DNA of 64,000 bases from JAPHTQ01 sp050295975 (GTDB lineage: Bacteria > Pseudomonadota > Gammaproteobacteria > Thiohalomonadales > Thiohalomonadaceae). Below, piece after piece: positions 50,854 through 60,623 of this stretch (the first letter of the stretch is position 1; each line of letters begins with the position of its first letter). The position numbers and the translations under genes are program-made. The stretch lies in contig JBNKQR010000008.1 of the NCBI GenBank assembly GCA_050295975.1, positions 1-64,000 on the forward strand, given 5' to 3'. The notes below the pieces were generated by a model that was given only the letters and a program-made list of their open reading frames with translations, did not search any database and was not told the origin of the DNA.

Positions 50854-51969
50854 TCAATCCGCCAGCACCTTTTTCAGGGCACCGAGGAAACGTTCGTTTT
50901 CATCAGCCGTTCCCACCGTAACCCTCAGGTGATTGGGCATTCCATAGTTGGCAACCGGGCGAACAATCACCCCTTCATGCAGCAACTTCTCATACATTGG
51001 TGCACCGGGGCGGCGTAAATCCACACTAATAAAATTTCCTACCGAGGGGATGTACTCCAGCCCCATGGCATCAAAACCGGCGGTCAAGTGTTTCAGTCCG
51101 GTGGCATTCATTTCCACTGAGCGAGTCAGGTGTTCTGCATCGTCCAGTGCTGCGGCAGCCGCTGCTAGTGCCACACTATTAACGTTAAACGGTGGCCGTA
51201 CCCGGTTCATCAAATCCGCCACCTGCGGATGAGAGACCGCATAGCCTACCCGTAAACCGGCCAAACCGTAAGACTTGGAGAAGGTTCGCGCCACCATCAG
51301 ATTGGGATAACGCGTGTTCCAGCTGCTGCAATCGGGATAGTCCGCCGCACCGGTGGCCGGTTCGATGGCATAGTCGAAGTAGGCCTCATCCACCACCACC
51401 AGCACCCGCTCCGGTACCTCACGGATAAACGCTTCCAGTTCAGCCGCACCCAGCCAGGTCCCGGTAGGGTTATTGGGATTGGCAATGAAGATTACTTTGG
51501 TGCGTTCGCTGATCAGACCACGCATCGCCTCCAGATCGTGGCCCCAGTTCTTCGCCGGAGCGACGACGCCGGTACCACCCACCGCCTGGGTAAGGAGTGG
51601 ATAGAGGGCGAAAGAGTGCTCGGAAAAAAGCACCTCATCGCCGGGAGCGACGAAGACCCGTATCGCAAACTCAAGTACATCACTGGATCCATTCCCGAGG
51701 GTAATCTGCTCGAGCGCCACAGTGTGTTTGGCCGCCAGCTTCTGTTTCAATTCGAAGCCGTTACCATCCGGATAGAGCCAGACATCCTCCAGCTCACCCC
51801 GCATCGCCGCCAATGCCTTCGGCGATGGACCGAGGGGGTTTTCGTTGGAGGCGAGCTTGATGATGTTGCTAATACCTAACTCGCGCTCAAGCTCTTCAAT
51901 CGGCTTTCCCGGTTGATAGGGATGCAGACCGAGCACGCCGGGATTGGCGAAACGGGAAAAATCGCTCAT
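50854..51969 (-). CDS. hisC: Histidinol-phosphate (aromatic) aminotransferase
   Basis: The 371-residue PLP enzyme has GNGSSDVLEFAIRVFV, FIANPNNPTGTWL, VVDEAYFDY and the PLP lysine in ARTFSKSYGLAGLRVGYA. Its place between pheA and aroF suggests it mainly serves as an aromatic aminotransferase (the HisC2 position in Pseudomonas), although histidinol phosphate cannot be excluded. It starts 2 nt after pheA. Confidence 0.95.
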   Translation of the reverse strand: MSDFSRFANPGVLGLHPYQPGKPIEELERELGISNIIKLASNENPLGPSPKALAAMRGELEDVWLYPDGNGFELKQKLAAKHTVALEQITLGNGSSDVLEFAIRVFVAPGDEVLFSEHSFALYPLLTQAVGGTGVVAPAKNWGHDLEAMRGLISERTKVIFIANPNNPTGTWLGAAELEAFIREVPERVLVVVDEAYFDYAIEPATGAADYPDCSSWNTRYPNLMVARTFSKSYGLAGLRVGYAVSHPQVADLMNRVRPPFNVNSVALAAAAAALDDAEHLTRSVEMNATGLKHLTAGFDAMGLEYIPSVGNFISVDLRRPGAPMYEKLLHEGVIVRPVANYGMPNHLRVTVGTADENERFLGALKKVLAD

Positions 51970-51971
51970 TT

Positions 51972-53057
51972 TTACAGCACTGCGACGGGGAAGGAACCGA
52001 GCACCTTGAACAGGGCCGCTTCGCTTGCCAGGTCTGCCAGGGCAGCAGCCACTCGCGGTTCGGCACTATGGCCGAATATTTCAACGAAGAAGACATAATC
52101 CCAGGTTCCCTGACGCGATGGACGCGATTCGATGCGGGTCATGGAGATGCCGTTACGTGCCAGAGGCTCCAGTAACTGGAATAGTGCGCCGGGTTTATTG
52201 CGGGTGGAGAACAGGAGTGCGGTCTTGTCATCCCCACTCGGCGGCACGCCCTCGCGTCCCAGGATCAGGAAACGGGTGGTGTTATTTGGTTCGTCTTCGA
52301 TGTTCTCTGCCAACATCGGCAACTCAAAGCGTTCCGCAGCTGCACGGCCAGCTATCGCCGCCACCCCTTTTTCCTGAGTGGCCAGACGTGCCGCCTCAGC
52401 ATTACTGCTGACAGCAATGCGCTCTACCATCGGAAGATTGGCATCAAGCCATTCACGACACTGCGCCAGTGACTGGGCATGGGAGTAGACCGTTTTTACC
52501 GACGCAAGATCGGTTTCTCTGCTCAACAGGTGATCGTGAATACGCAGCTCCACCTCGCCGGCGATAAGTAGCGGTGTCTTGAGCAACAGATCGAGGGTGT
52601 AGTTCACCGCGCCTTCGGTAGAATTCTCCACCGGCACCACCGCATAGTCGGCACTGCCCGCCTCCACTTCACGGAATACCTCATCTATCGCCGACAGTGG
52701 TGAACCAACCATAGAGTGGCCGAAGTGTTTAAGCGCTGCCTCATGGGTGAAGGTTCCTTCCGGGCCGAGGAATGCAACAGTAGTTGGACGCTCCAGCGCC
52801 AGACAGGCGGACATCACTTCACGAAACAGACGTGCCATCTCTTCCGCAGACAGCGGACCCTGGTTGCGCTCACGCACCTGCCGTAAAACTTGCGCCTCAC
52901 GTTCAGGGCGATAGAAGATCGCCTCTTCACCGGCAGCAAGTTTTACCTGCGCCACTTCCTGAGCCAGCGCGGCACGCTCATTGATCAGCTGCTGTAGCTG
53001 TTCATCGAGCTGGTCGATGCGCTTACGAATGGATGCCAGTTGCTTTTCGTTGCTCAT
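51972..53057 (-). CDS. pheA: Chorismate mutase/prephenate dehydratase (P-protein)
   Basis: The 361-residue fusion has an AroQ chorismate mutase (1-90, RKRIDQLDEQLQQLINERAA), a prephenate dehydratase (from VAFLGPEGTFTHEAALKHFG, with VPVENSTEGAVNYTLDLL) and a C-terminal ACT domain (NKPGALFQLLEPLARNGIS, IESRPSRQGTWDYVFFVE). It makes phenylpyruvate from chorismate and is normally inhibited by Phe through the ACT domain. It lies 13 nt after serA. Confidence 0.97.
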   Translation of the reverse strand: MSNEKQLASIRKRIDQLDEQLQQLINERAALAQEVAQVKLAAGEEAIFYRPEREAQVLRQVRERNQGPLSAEEMARLFREVMSACLALERPTTVAFLGPEGTFTHEAALKHFGHSMVGSPLSAIDEVFREVEAGSADYAVVPVENSTEGAVNYTLDLLLKTPLLIAGEVELRIHDHLLSRETDLASVKTVYSHAQSLAQCREWLDANLPMVERIAVSSNAEAARLATQEKGVAAIAGRAAAERFELPMLAENIEDEPNNTTRFLILGREGVPPSGDDKTALLFSTRNKPGALFQLLEPLARNGISMTRIESRPSRQGTWDYVFFVEIFGHSAEPRVAAALADLASEAALFKVLGSFPVAVL

Positions 53058-53070
53058 GGGTTTTTATCGT

Positions 53071-54243
53071 CTATTGACCAATCGCTCGAACCGCCAGCAC
53101 ACCTTCAATGGCGGAGATTTCGTCGATGCTGGATTGAGGTACAGCCTTATCAACATCGACAAGGGTATACGCCAGATCGCCACGTGACTTGTTCAGCATA
53201 TCAATAATATTTAAGTCGGCTTTGGCCAGGCTAGAGGATATCTGCCCCAGCATATTCGGAACATTGGAATTAACCACCGACAGTCTGAATGCACCCTCAG
53301 TACACGGCATTACCACCTCAGGGAAATTTACCGAGTTAATCACGTTACCGTTTTCCAGATAGTCCTTCACCTGCTCCGATACCATAAGCGCACAGTTTTC
53401 TTCCGCCTCGCGGGTAGAAGCACCAAGATGCGGCAGAGTGATTACACGCGGATGCTTCTTCAGCAGGTTGGAAGGAAAGTCGCAAACGTAAGCATAGGCC
53501 TTACCACTGTCCAGTGCCTTAACCATTGCCTCGTCATCAACGATACCGCCCCGGGCAAAGTTAAGTACCACCACATTGTCCTTCATGGTCTTCAGACGGT
53601 CTTCGTTGATCAGGTTGCGGGTTGCATCGACCAGCGGGACATGGAAGGTAATAAAATCAGATTTGCTCAACAGCTCATCGACACTCGTCGCCTGCTGCAC
53701 AGATGAGTCCAGTTGCCAGGCACCACGCACGGTAATGTTGGGATCGAAACCGATCACCTTCATACCGAGTGCGACTGCCGCATTAGCGATACGCACGCCA
53801 ATAGCACCAAGACCGACCACACCAAGGGTACGACCGGGCAGTTCGAAACCACCGTAGTTCTTTTTACCCGCTTCGGTCTGTTTATTGATCTCTTCGTCTG
53901 TACCTTCCAGGTTGCGGGCAAAATCCCACGCCTGGGCAATATTTCGACAGGCCATCAGCATCCCGGCGATCACCAACTCCTTGACCGCGTTAGAGTTGGC
54001 ACCAGGTGCATTGAATACCACCACACCCTTCTCGCTCATCTTGTCGACCGGGATATTGTTCACACCAGCACCGGCACGACCGACCGCTTTAAGCGTTTCT
54101 GGAATTTCCATATCGTGCATTTTGAAAGAGCGCAGCAGGATCCCGTCTGGGTGCTGGAACTCTGAAGCCACTTCATACTTATCGCGTGGTAGACGATCCA
54201 GTCCTACCGGCGAAATATTGTTAAGCGTAAGAATTTTGTACAT
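53071..54243 (-). CDS. serA: D-3-phosphoglycerate dehydrogenase
   Basis: The 390-residue NAD enzyme has GRAGAGVNNIPVDKMSEKG, the Rossmann motif LGVVGLGAIGVRIANAA, the catalytic NFARGGIVDD (Arg) and ITLPHLGASTREAEENCA (His). A C-terminal ACT domain (about 315-390) gives possible serine control. It starts serine synthesis and is followed by pheA. A dispersed-type repeat separates it from serC. Confidence 0.96.
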   Translation of the reverse strand: MYKILTLNNISPVGLDRLPRDKYEVASEFQHPDGILLRSFKMHDMEIPETLKAVGRAGAGVNNIPVDKMSEKGVVVFNAPGANSNAVKELVIAGMLMACRNIAQAWDFARNLEGTDEEINKQTEAGKKNYGGFELPGRTLGVVGLGAIGVRIANAAVALGMKVIGFDPNITVRGAWQLDSSVQQATSVDELLSKSDFITFHVPLVDATRNLINEDRLKTMKDNVVVLNFARGGIVDDEAMVKALDSGKAYAYVCDFPSNLLKKHPRVITLPHLGASTREAEENCALMVSEQVKDYLENGNVINSVNFPEVVMPCTEGAFRLSVVNSNVPNMLGQISSSLAKADLNIIDMLNKSRGDLAYTLVDVDKAVPQSSIDEISAIEGVLAVRAIGQ

Positions 54244-54260
54244 CCTAAATCCCCTTTCAG

Positions 54261-54337
54261 TTCACCACGAAAAACACGAAGGTCACAAAGATGTATCGAC
54301 AAATACAGGTCGTGCTCTTCGTGTAATTCGTGGTTAA
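54261..54337. repeat. Imperfect inverted repeat of the CCACGAA-ACACGAAG type
   Basis: The left arm ACCACGAAAAACACGAAGG (from 54264) and the right arm CTTCGTGTAATTCGTGGT (54317-54334) are inverted copies with small gaps. 'Accacgaa-n-acacgaag' palindromes are known to me as dispersed repeats in several proteobacterial genomes. Here it sits between serC and serA, where it may affect read-through. No coding potential. Confidence 0.7.
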
Positions 54338-54348
54338 TGTCTTTCTTC

Positions 54349-55440
54349 TTATCCGTTGCGCTTCTCGAAGTCAGCCATAAAGGCAACCAGTGCATCGACA
54401 CCCTCTTCCGGCATCGCGTTGTAAATAGATGCGCGCATGCCACCCACAGAGCGGTGGCCTTTCAGGGTGACCAGATTGGCTGCCTTGGCTTCACTAAGGA
54501 AGGTGGCATCGAGATCAGCATTGGCCAGGGTGAAGGGTACGTTCATGACTGAGCGACACTCGGTTGCCACAGGATTGGCATAGAAATCAGAGCCATCGAT
54601 GGCCGCATAGAGTTTTGCCGCCTTGCGCTGGTTGATCTCAGCCATTTTATCCAGACCACCGATGTCGTTCTTCAACCACTCAAAGACCAGTCCTGCCAGA
54701 TACCAGGCATAGGTAGCTGGGGTGTTGTACATAGAGTCGGCTTTGGCATGGGTTTCGTAGTTAAACATGGTTGGAGTACCGGCAACCACTTCACCGATCA
54801 GATCTTCACGCACGATCACCACAGTCAGACCGGCCGGACCGATATTCTTCTGCGCACCGGCATAGATCACACCGTATTTGGAAACATCCATCGGACCACT
54901 TAGAATCAGCGATGACATATCGGCTACCAGTGGAATGTCGCCCGTTTCTGGCAGATACGGAAATGCCACACCTTCAATAGTTTCGTTGGGGGTGTAGTGC
55001 ACGTAGGCCGCATCGGCAGAGAGATTCAAGTCTCCCTGTTGCGGTGCGAAGGTGAACTTGCCGCTCTCAGCAGAGGCATCGAAAGCAACGTTAACGTCAC
55101 CGTAGCGTTTCGCTTCGGCGATCGCTTTTTTACTCCAGGAACCGGTGTTGATGTAATCCGCCTTGCTCTTACCGCGCAGCAGGTTCATCGGCACCATAGC
55201 AAACTGGCTGGATGCACCGCCCTGCAGGAACAGTACCTTGTAGTTGGAAGGAATCTTCATCACCTCGCGCAGATCGGCCTCGGCCTTCTCCGCAATAGAC
55301 ATATACTCCTTACCGCGATGGCTCATCTCCATCACCGACATACCGCTGCCGTTCCAGTCGAGCATCTCCTGCTGAGCACGCTCGATAACGCTCTGGGGAA
55401 TCATCGCCGGACCGGCGCTGAAGTTGAATACACGTGCCAT
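54349..55440 (-). CDS. serC: Phosphoserine aminotransferase
   Basis: The 363-residue PLP enzyme begins RVFNFSAGPAMIPQSVIERA and has MEMSHRGKEYMSIA, VLFLQGGASSQFAMVPMNLL, the lysine region YAGAQKNIGPAGLTVVIV and HRSVGGMRASIYNAMP at the end. It makes phosphoserine (and 4-phosphohydroxythreonine for pyridoxal phosphate). It lies downstream of gyrA on the same strand, as in Pseudomonas. Confidence 0.97.
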   Translation of the reverse strand: MARVFNFSAGPAMIPQSVIERAQQEMLDWNGSGMSVMEMSHRGKEYMSIAEKAEADLREVMKIPSNYKVLFLQGGASSQFAMVPMNLLRGKSKADYINTGSWSKKAIAEAKRYGDVNVAFDASAESGKFTFAPQQGDLNLSADAAYVHYTPNETIEGVAFPYLPETGDIPLVADMSSLILSGPMDVSKYGVIYAGAQKNIGPAGLTVVIVREDLIGEVVAGTPTMFNYETHAKADSMYNTPATYAWYLAGLVFEWLKNDIGGLDKMAEINQRKAAKLYAAIDGSDFYANPVATECRSVMNVPFTLANADLDATFLSEAKAANLVTLKGHRSVGGMRASIYNAMPEEGVDALVAFMADFEKRNG

Positions 55441-55491
55441 CGAATTACCTCTGTCTGTTTCCTGTAATAAAACTACAAAAGCGTGAGCCGG

Positions 55492-58071
55492 TTATTCGTT
55501 TTCATCACCAGCATCTTCTTCGCCTTCAACCTCTTCCCCCTCGTCGGATTCGGCGATCCGTTCCATACCGATTAATTTTTCCTCGTTGGTCAAATTAATC
55601 AGTCGTACACCCTGGGTGTTACGACCCATAGTGGAGACCTCAGCGACACGGGTACGTACCAGTGTGCCGCCGTTGGTAATCAACATAATCTCATCTTCGT
55701 CGGAGACCAGTACCGCACCAACAACCGCACCATTACGCTCGCTAGACTGGATGGCGATGACGCCCTGTCCACCACGACCATAGACCGGATAGTCGTCGAT
55801 CGGGGTGCGTTTGCCGTAACCGTTTTCAGTGGCGGTCAATACACAACCTTCATCGGCCAGAATCATGGCGATCACTGATTGGTCTTCACCAAGGCGGATA
55901 CCACGAACACCACGAGAGACACGCCCCATGGAACGAACGTCACTTTCCTTGAAGCGGATAACCTTGCCGGCACTGGAGAAGAGCATGACATCTCGTTGGC
56001 CGTCGGTAACTCCAACGCCAACCAGTTGATCGCCTTCGACCAGTTCCAGGGCGATGATGCCACTGGCGCGTGGACGAGAGAAATCGACCAGCGGAGTCTT
56101 TTTCACCGTACCGTTAGCGGTCGCCATGAATACAAATTTATCCTGTTCATATTCACGTACCGGCAGAATCGCGTTGATCCGTTCGCCCTCTTCCAGCGGC
56201 AACAGATTAACGATCGGCTTACCACGCGAAGCGCGACCCGCCTGCGGCAACTCATAAACCTTGAGCCAGTAGATCCGACCACGACTGGAGAAGCAGAGGA
56301 TGGTGTCGTGGGTGCTGGCGACAAACATCTTGTCGACGAAATCTTCGTCTTTGGTGGCGGTGGCAGACTTACCACGTCCACCACGCTTCTGTGCACGATA
56401 ATCAGAGAGCGGCTGGGCCTTGGCGTAACCCTCATGGGAGAGAGTTACCACCACATCCTCTTCATTGATCAGATCTTCCAGGGTGAGATCGAGGCGAGTC
56501 GTTACGATCTCGGTACGACGCTCGTCGCCATACTGCTCACGGATCGCTTCGAGTTCCTCGCGGATCACACTCATCAATCTTTCGTGACTACCGAGAATGT
56601 CCAACAGGTCGGCAATAACATCGAGCAGCTCACGATACTCATTGATGATCTTGTCCTGCTCCAGACCAGTAAGGCGGTGTAGTCGCAGTTCGAGGATCGC
56701 CTGGGCCTGGGCCTCAGAGAGATGATACTCACCATTTACCAGGCCAAACTCTTTAGCCAGACCATCGGGACGTGATGCCTCGGCACCGGCACGGGCCAGC
56801 ATCTCACTCACCACACCGGCTTCCCAACCGCGGGCCAGCAGGCCTGCTTTGGCTTCGGCAGGTGATGGGGCAGCCTTGATCAGGGCGATGATTGGATCGA
56901 TGTTGGCCAGTGCTACCGCCAGACCTTCCAGCACATGGGCACGTTCACGCGCCTTGCGCAGTTCGAAAATAGTACGGCGGGTCACCACCTCACGACGGTG
57001 GCGGATGAACGCCTCCAGCATCTGCTTAAGATTGAGCAGCTTTGGCTGGCCATCCAGCAGCGCGACCATGTTGATACCGAAGACGCTCTGCATCTGGGTC
57101 TGCTTGTAGAGATTGTTCAGCATAACCTCAGGCACTTCACCGCGCTTCAGTTCAATTACCAGACGCATACCATCCTTGTCGGATTCATCGCGCAGACCGT
57201 CCTGGGAGATCCCTTCGATCTTCTTCTCTTTCACCAGCTCGGCGATCTTTTCGATCAGGCGTGCCTTGTTGACCTGATACGGGAGTTCGGTAACAACGAT
57301 ACGCTGGCGACCGGAGTCCATCTCCTCAATCTCGGAGCGAGCACGCACATAGATACGACCGCGACCGGTGTGATACGCCTCGTGGATACCTGCGGCACCA
57401 TTGATGATACCAGCGGTGGGAAAATCGGGGCCGGGAATGTGCTGCATCAAACCAGCAATATCGAGCTCGGGATTTTCGATCAACGCCAGACAGGCGTTGG
57501 TCACTTCGGTCAGGTTGTGTGGCGGGATGTTGGTCGCCATACCGACCGCGATACCGGCGGAGCCGTTGATCAGCAGGTTGGGCAGACGTGCCGGCAGAAC
57601 CTCCGGCTCACTCTCGGATTCGTCGTAGTTGGGAACGAAGTCGACAGTCTCTTTATCGATGTCGGCCAACAGTTCAGAGGCGATCTTCGCCATCCGCACT
57701 TCGGTGTATCGCATCGCCGCAGCGGAGTCACCGTCGATGGAACCGAAGTTACCCTGGCCATCGACCAGCATGTAGCGCAGGGAGAAGGGCTGGGCCATAC
57801 GTACGATGGTGTCGTAGACCGCGGAGTCGCCGTGGGGGTGGTATTTACCGATAACGTCACCGACCACACGGGCCGATTTCTTGTAGGGCTTGTTCCAGTC
57901 GTTGCCCAGTTCGCGCATGGCGAAGAGCACGCGGCGGTGAACCGGCTTAAGGCCGTCCCGCACATCCGGGAGGGCCCGGCCGACGATTACACTCATGGCG
58001 TAATCGAGATAGGACTGCTTCATCTCCTCCTCAATGTTGATTGGGAGGACTTCTTTGGCAAAATCGGTCAT
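55492..58071 (-). CDS. gyrA: DNA gyrase subunit A
   Basis: The 859-residue protein has LPDVRDGLKPVHRRVLFAM, the quinolone-determining segment KYHPHGDSAVYDTIVRMAQ with the wild-type Ser and Asp, and the active-site tyrosine in AAMRYTEVRM. A C-terminal six-bladed beta-pinwheel carries the GyrA box QKRGGRGKS, and the tail is strongly acidic (EGEEVEGEEDAGDENE). With GyrB it introduces negative supercoils. Confidence 0.97.
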   Translation of the reverse strand: MTDFAKEVLPINIEEEMKQSYLDYAMSVIVGRALPDVRDGLKPVHRRVLFAMRELGNDWNKPYKKSARVVGDVIGKYHPHGDSAVYDTIVRMAQPFSLRYMLVDGQGNFGSIDGDSAAAMRYTEVRMAKIASELLADIDKETVDFVPNYDESESEPEVLPARLPNLLINGSAGIAVGMATNIPPHNLTEVTNACLALIENPELDIAGLMQHIPGPDFPTAGIINGAAGIHEAYHTGRGRIYVRARSEIEEMDSGRQRIVVTELPYQVNKARLIEKIAELVKEKKIEGISQDGLRDESDKDGMRLVIELKRGEVPEVMLNNLYKQTQMQSVFGINMVALLDGQPKLLNLKQMLEAFIRHRREVVTRRTIFELRKARERAHVLEGLAVALANIDPIIALIKAAPSPAEAKAGLLARGWEAGVVSEMLARAGAEASRPDGLAKEFGLVNGEYHLSEAQAQAILELRLHRLTGLEQDKIINEYRELLDVIADLLDILGSHERLMSVIREELEAIREQYGDERRTEIVTTRLDLTLEDLINEEDVVVTLSHEGYAKAQPLSDYRAQKRGGRGKSATATKDEDFVDKMFVASTHDTILCFSSRGRIYWLKVYELPQAGRASRGKPIVNLLPLEEGERINAILPVREYEQDKFVFMATANGTVKKTPLVDFSRPRASGIIALELVEGDQLVGVGVTDGQRDVMLFSSAGKVIRFKESDVRSMGRVSRGVRGIRLGEDQSVIAMILADEGCVLTATENGYGKRTPIDDYPVYGRGGQGVIAIQSSERNGAVVGAVLVSDEDEIMLITNGGTLVRTRVAEVSTMGRNTQGVRLINLTNEEKLIGMERIAESDEGEEVEGEEDAGDENE

Positions 58072-58235
58072 CAGATGGCGTTATCCTTTAGCTTGCAAGC
58101 CCATACGTTCCATTTGACGGAAAGGCGAAAAACAGCGCCCAGTGTAACACACCACCTAACCCCGCCGCATCAGACAAAACGCGCTGAGAAGCCCTCAGCG
58201 GACGTCTGACAGGATTTCGCACTATTCCACTACGG

Positions 58236-59291
58236 TTATTTCGCCATCATTTCTGCCATTTTCTGCCGGGTAGGATTGAGCACTACCCCCTTCTCGGTAA
58301 CGATTGCATCCACCAGTTCCGCCGGGGTGACATCGAAGGCGGGATTCCACGCCTCTGCCCCCTCAGCGGCCACCCGCTTGCCCCCCAGAGAGAGCACCTC
58401 GTCGGGGCCGCGCTGTTCTATAGGAATAAGGTCACCACTCTCTAGTGACATATCCACAGTGGAAGTGGGTGCCACCACCATCACTTTGACCCCGTGGTAC
58501 TTCGCTGCCACCGCCGCATGGTAGGTGCCGATCTTATTCGCCACGTCACCGTTGGCAGCAATGCGGTCGGAACCGACGATGAGCCAGCTCACCTTACCTC
58601 TCTTCATCAGTGCTGCCCCGGCACCGTCGGCAAGCAGGGTGACAGGGATATTGTCCTTCACACATTCCCAGGCAGTGAGCCGCGCACCCTGTAACCAGGG
58701 GCGGGTCTCATCGGCAAAGACGTGGGAAATGCGTTTTTGCGCGTAGGCGGCACGGATAACACCGAGTGCGGTACCGAAGCCGCCGGTCGCCAGCGAGCCA
58801 GTATTACAATGCGTCAACACCGCACTGCCCTTCTCTTCAATCAGGGCCGCGCCCATTTCACCCATGTGGCGGTTGGCGGCGATATCCTCATCGTGGATCG
58901 CCTTCGCCTCGGTCAGCATGGCTGCCACCAGGTCTCCCTCCTGATCGTGCAGACGCTGTAGAGCTAGCTGCATCCGTTCCAGTGCCCAGAACAGATTGAC
59001 CGCGGTGGGACGTGCCGCCGCCAGATAATCAAAATCCGCCTGCAGTCGCTGCTCGATCCCGTCGTGCCCAATGGCCAACTGGTTGCGCAGCGCCAGTACA
59101 ACACCGTAGGCCGCGGTAACACCAATCGCTGGTGCGCCACGCACCACCATGTCACGGATCGCATCAGCCACGGCACGTGGCTCGTCATACTCCAGCCATA
59201 TCTCCTGCTGCGGCAGCAGACGCTGATCCAACAGTTTCAGTTTGTCGTTGTCCCAACGAACCGCGCGAATCGTATCGAATAATTGTGACAT
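58236..59291 (-). CDS. mtnA: S-methyl-5-thioribose-1-phosphate isomerase
   Basis: From ATG 59291 (MSQLFDTIRAVRWDNDKL) the product has 351 residues. It has VVRGAPAIGVTAAYGVVLA, LTHCNTGSLATGGFGTALGV (the catalytic Cys), ADETRPWLQGARLTAWE and GSDRIAANGDVANKIGTY (the Asp). It acts in methylthioadenosine salvage. The rest of the classical salvage pathway is not in the window, but a methylthioadenosine deaminase-type gene lies nearby on the other strand. Confidence 0.96.
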   Translation of the reverse strand: MSQLFDTIRAVRWDNDKLKLLDQRLLPQQEIWLEYDEPRAVADAIRDMVVRGAPAIGVTAAYGVVLALRNQLAIGHDGIEQRLQADFDYLAAARPTAVNLFWALERMQLALQRLHDQEGDLVAAMLTEAKAIHDEDIAANRHMGEMGAALIEEKGSAVLTHCNTGSLATGGFGTALGVIRAAYAQKRISHVFADETRPWLQGARLTAWECVKDNIPVTLLADGAGAALMKRGKVSWLIVGSDRIAANGDVANKIGTYHAAVAAKYHGVKVMVVAPTSTVDMSLESGDLIPIEQRGPDEVLSLGGKRVAAEGAEAWNPAFDVTPAELVDAIVTEKGVVLNPTRQKMAEMMAK

Positions 59292-59480
59292 CTGGCGAAA
59301 ACCATCCTGCATCTAAATGAAGGGGCGCAGTCTAGCGCAAACCGTTCTGCCCCTCTACCAGACCTTTAGTCATAAAACTTTCACCCAGCAGTAACACTAG
59401 CGCCACAGCGTTGTAACAAATCACTGCGAGACTGGCCCCGCTTTTTGGATATCCATGTAAACCTTTTTAGGAGTGAACAG

Positions 59481-60473
59481 ATGCAACACAAAAAAGCCCT
59501 GATTGCTGCAGCAGTCGCCGCCGCTCTCACCGTTTCCGCAAATGCTTCTGCTGAAGCCACCGTGTACGGCAAGATCCACACCTCCGTCGCTTCCGTATCT
59601 CAGGATGTAGGCGGGACCAAGAACAGCGCTACCCAGATCAGGAGCAACGCCTCTCGCCTCGGCTTCAAAGCCAGCACAGATGTCGGTGGTGGCCTGACCT
59701 TCGTCGGTCAACTGGAGATGGAAATCGACTACGCCGGTGACACCACAAAATCCAGCGCCGACCTGCTCAAGTCACGCAACACCTTCGTTGGTGTTAAAGG
59801 TGGTTTCGGTACCGTACTGGTCGGTGTACATGACACCCCGCACAAGATGTCTACCGCCAGACTCGACCCGTTCGCTGATAGCTATGCTGACTACAACAAC
59901 ATCATCAAGACTGACCATCGTCTGGGTAACGTTATTGCCTACGTCAATCAGTTCGATAAAGTTGGCGTGGCTGCCGCCTACTATGCCGGTGATGACTCTG
60001 TAACCGGTGAGAACAAAGGCGCGGCCAACAGCATCATGGTGAACTTCGATCAGAAGCCGCTTTACCTTGCCGCCGCAGTTGAGAGCTATGCTGCTGATGA
60101 TGCTGCTGCCCTCGACGAACAGAAGACCGCGACTAAACTTGGTGCTGGCTACACCTTTGGACCGGCCACTGTTGCCCTGGTTACCGAGACTTCTACCTTT
60201 GAAACCTCTAAAGACCGCACCGAGACCTACGTTAGCCTGAAGTACAAAACCGGTGGTTCAGCCACCATCAAAGCTGCCTATGGCATGGTTGATGACGGTG
60301 TTTCCGGCAACAACGATCCGGTAATGACCGCTGTCGGCGTTGACTTCAAGATGGACAAAAAGGCCAGCATCTATGCGCTCTATGCCAACGGCACCGACGG
60401 TGGCCTGGCCAACAAGGGCAAGCTGAATGGTGACGCTTCTGCTCTGGCTGTAGGTCTGGTCTACAAGTTCTAA
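59481..60473 (+). CDS. Gram-negative-type general porin
   Basis: From ATG 59481 (TAGGAGTG upstream) the product has 330 residues. A signal peptide (KKALIAAAVAAALTVSANASA) precedes a mature start EATVYGKIHTSVASVS typical of trimeric porins of the Porin_4 type. SRLGFKASTDVGGGLTFVGQ and the end LAVGLVYKF with C-terminal Phe fit an outer-membrane 16-strand barrel. Substrate preference is unknown. It stands alone between mtnA and mtaD. Confidence 0.92.
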   Translation: MQHKKALIAAAVAAALTVSANASAEATVYGKIHTSVASVSQDVGGTKNSATQIRSNASRLGFKASTDVGGGLTFVGQLEMEIDYAGDTTKSSADLLKSRNTFVGVKGGFGTVLVGVHDTPHKMSTARLDPFADSYADYNNIIKTDHRLGNVIAYVNQFDKVGVAAAYYAGDDSVTGENKGAANSIMVNFDQKPLYLAAAVESYAADDAAALDEQKTATKLGAGYTFGPATVALVTETSTFETSKDRTETYVSLKYKTGGSATIKAAYGMVDDGVSGNNDPVMTAVGVDFKMDKKASIYALYANGTDGGLANKGKLNGDASALAVGLVYKF

Positions 60474-60623
60474 CTCCCTCTCGTTAGAACCCTTTCTGGC
60501 AGGGATGCCATTACATTATGTGAACACCACCTCCTAGTGGCTAACTTTACAAAGGTGCATGAAGCGCCTTTTTTCGTTTGCACATGCTTGTGGTCTATAG
60601 AGGGTTTAATTACTCTTGGGCGC

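Noticed and set aside
56935..58209. 424-codon open frame antisense to gyrA
   Set aside because: gyrA is complete on the minus strand; the antisense frame is a codon-bias shadow.
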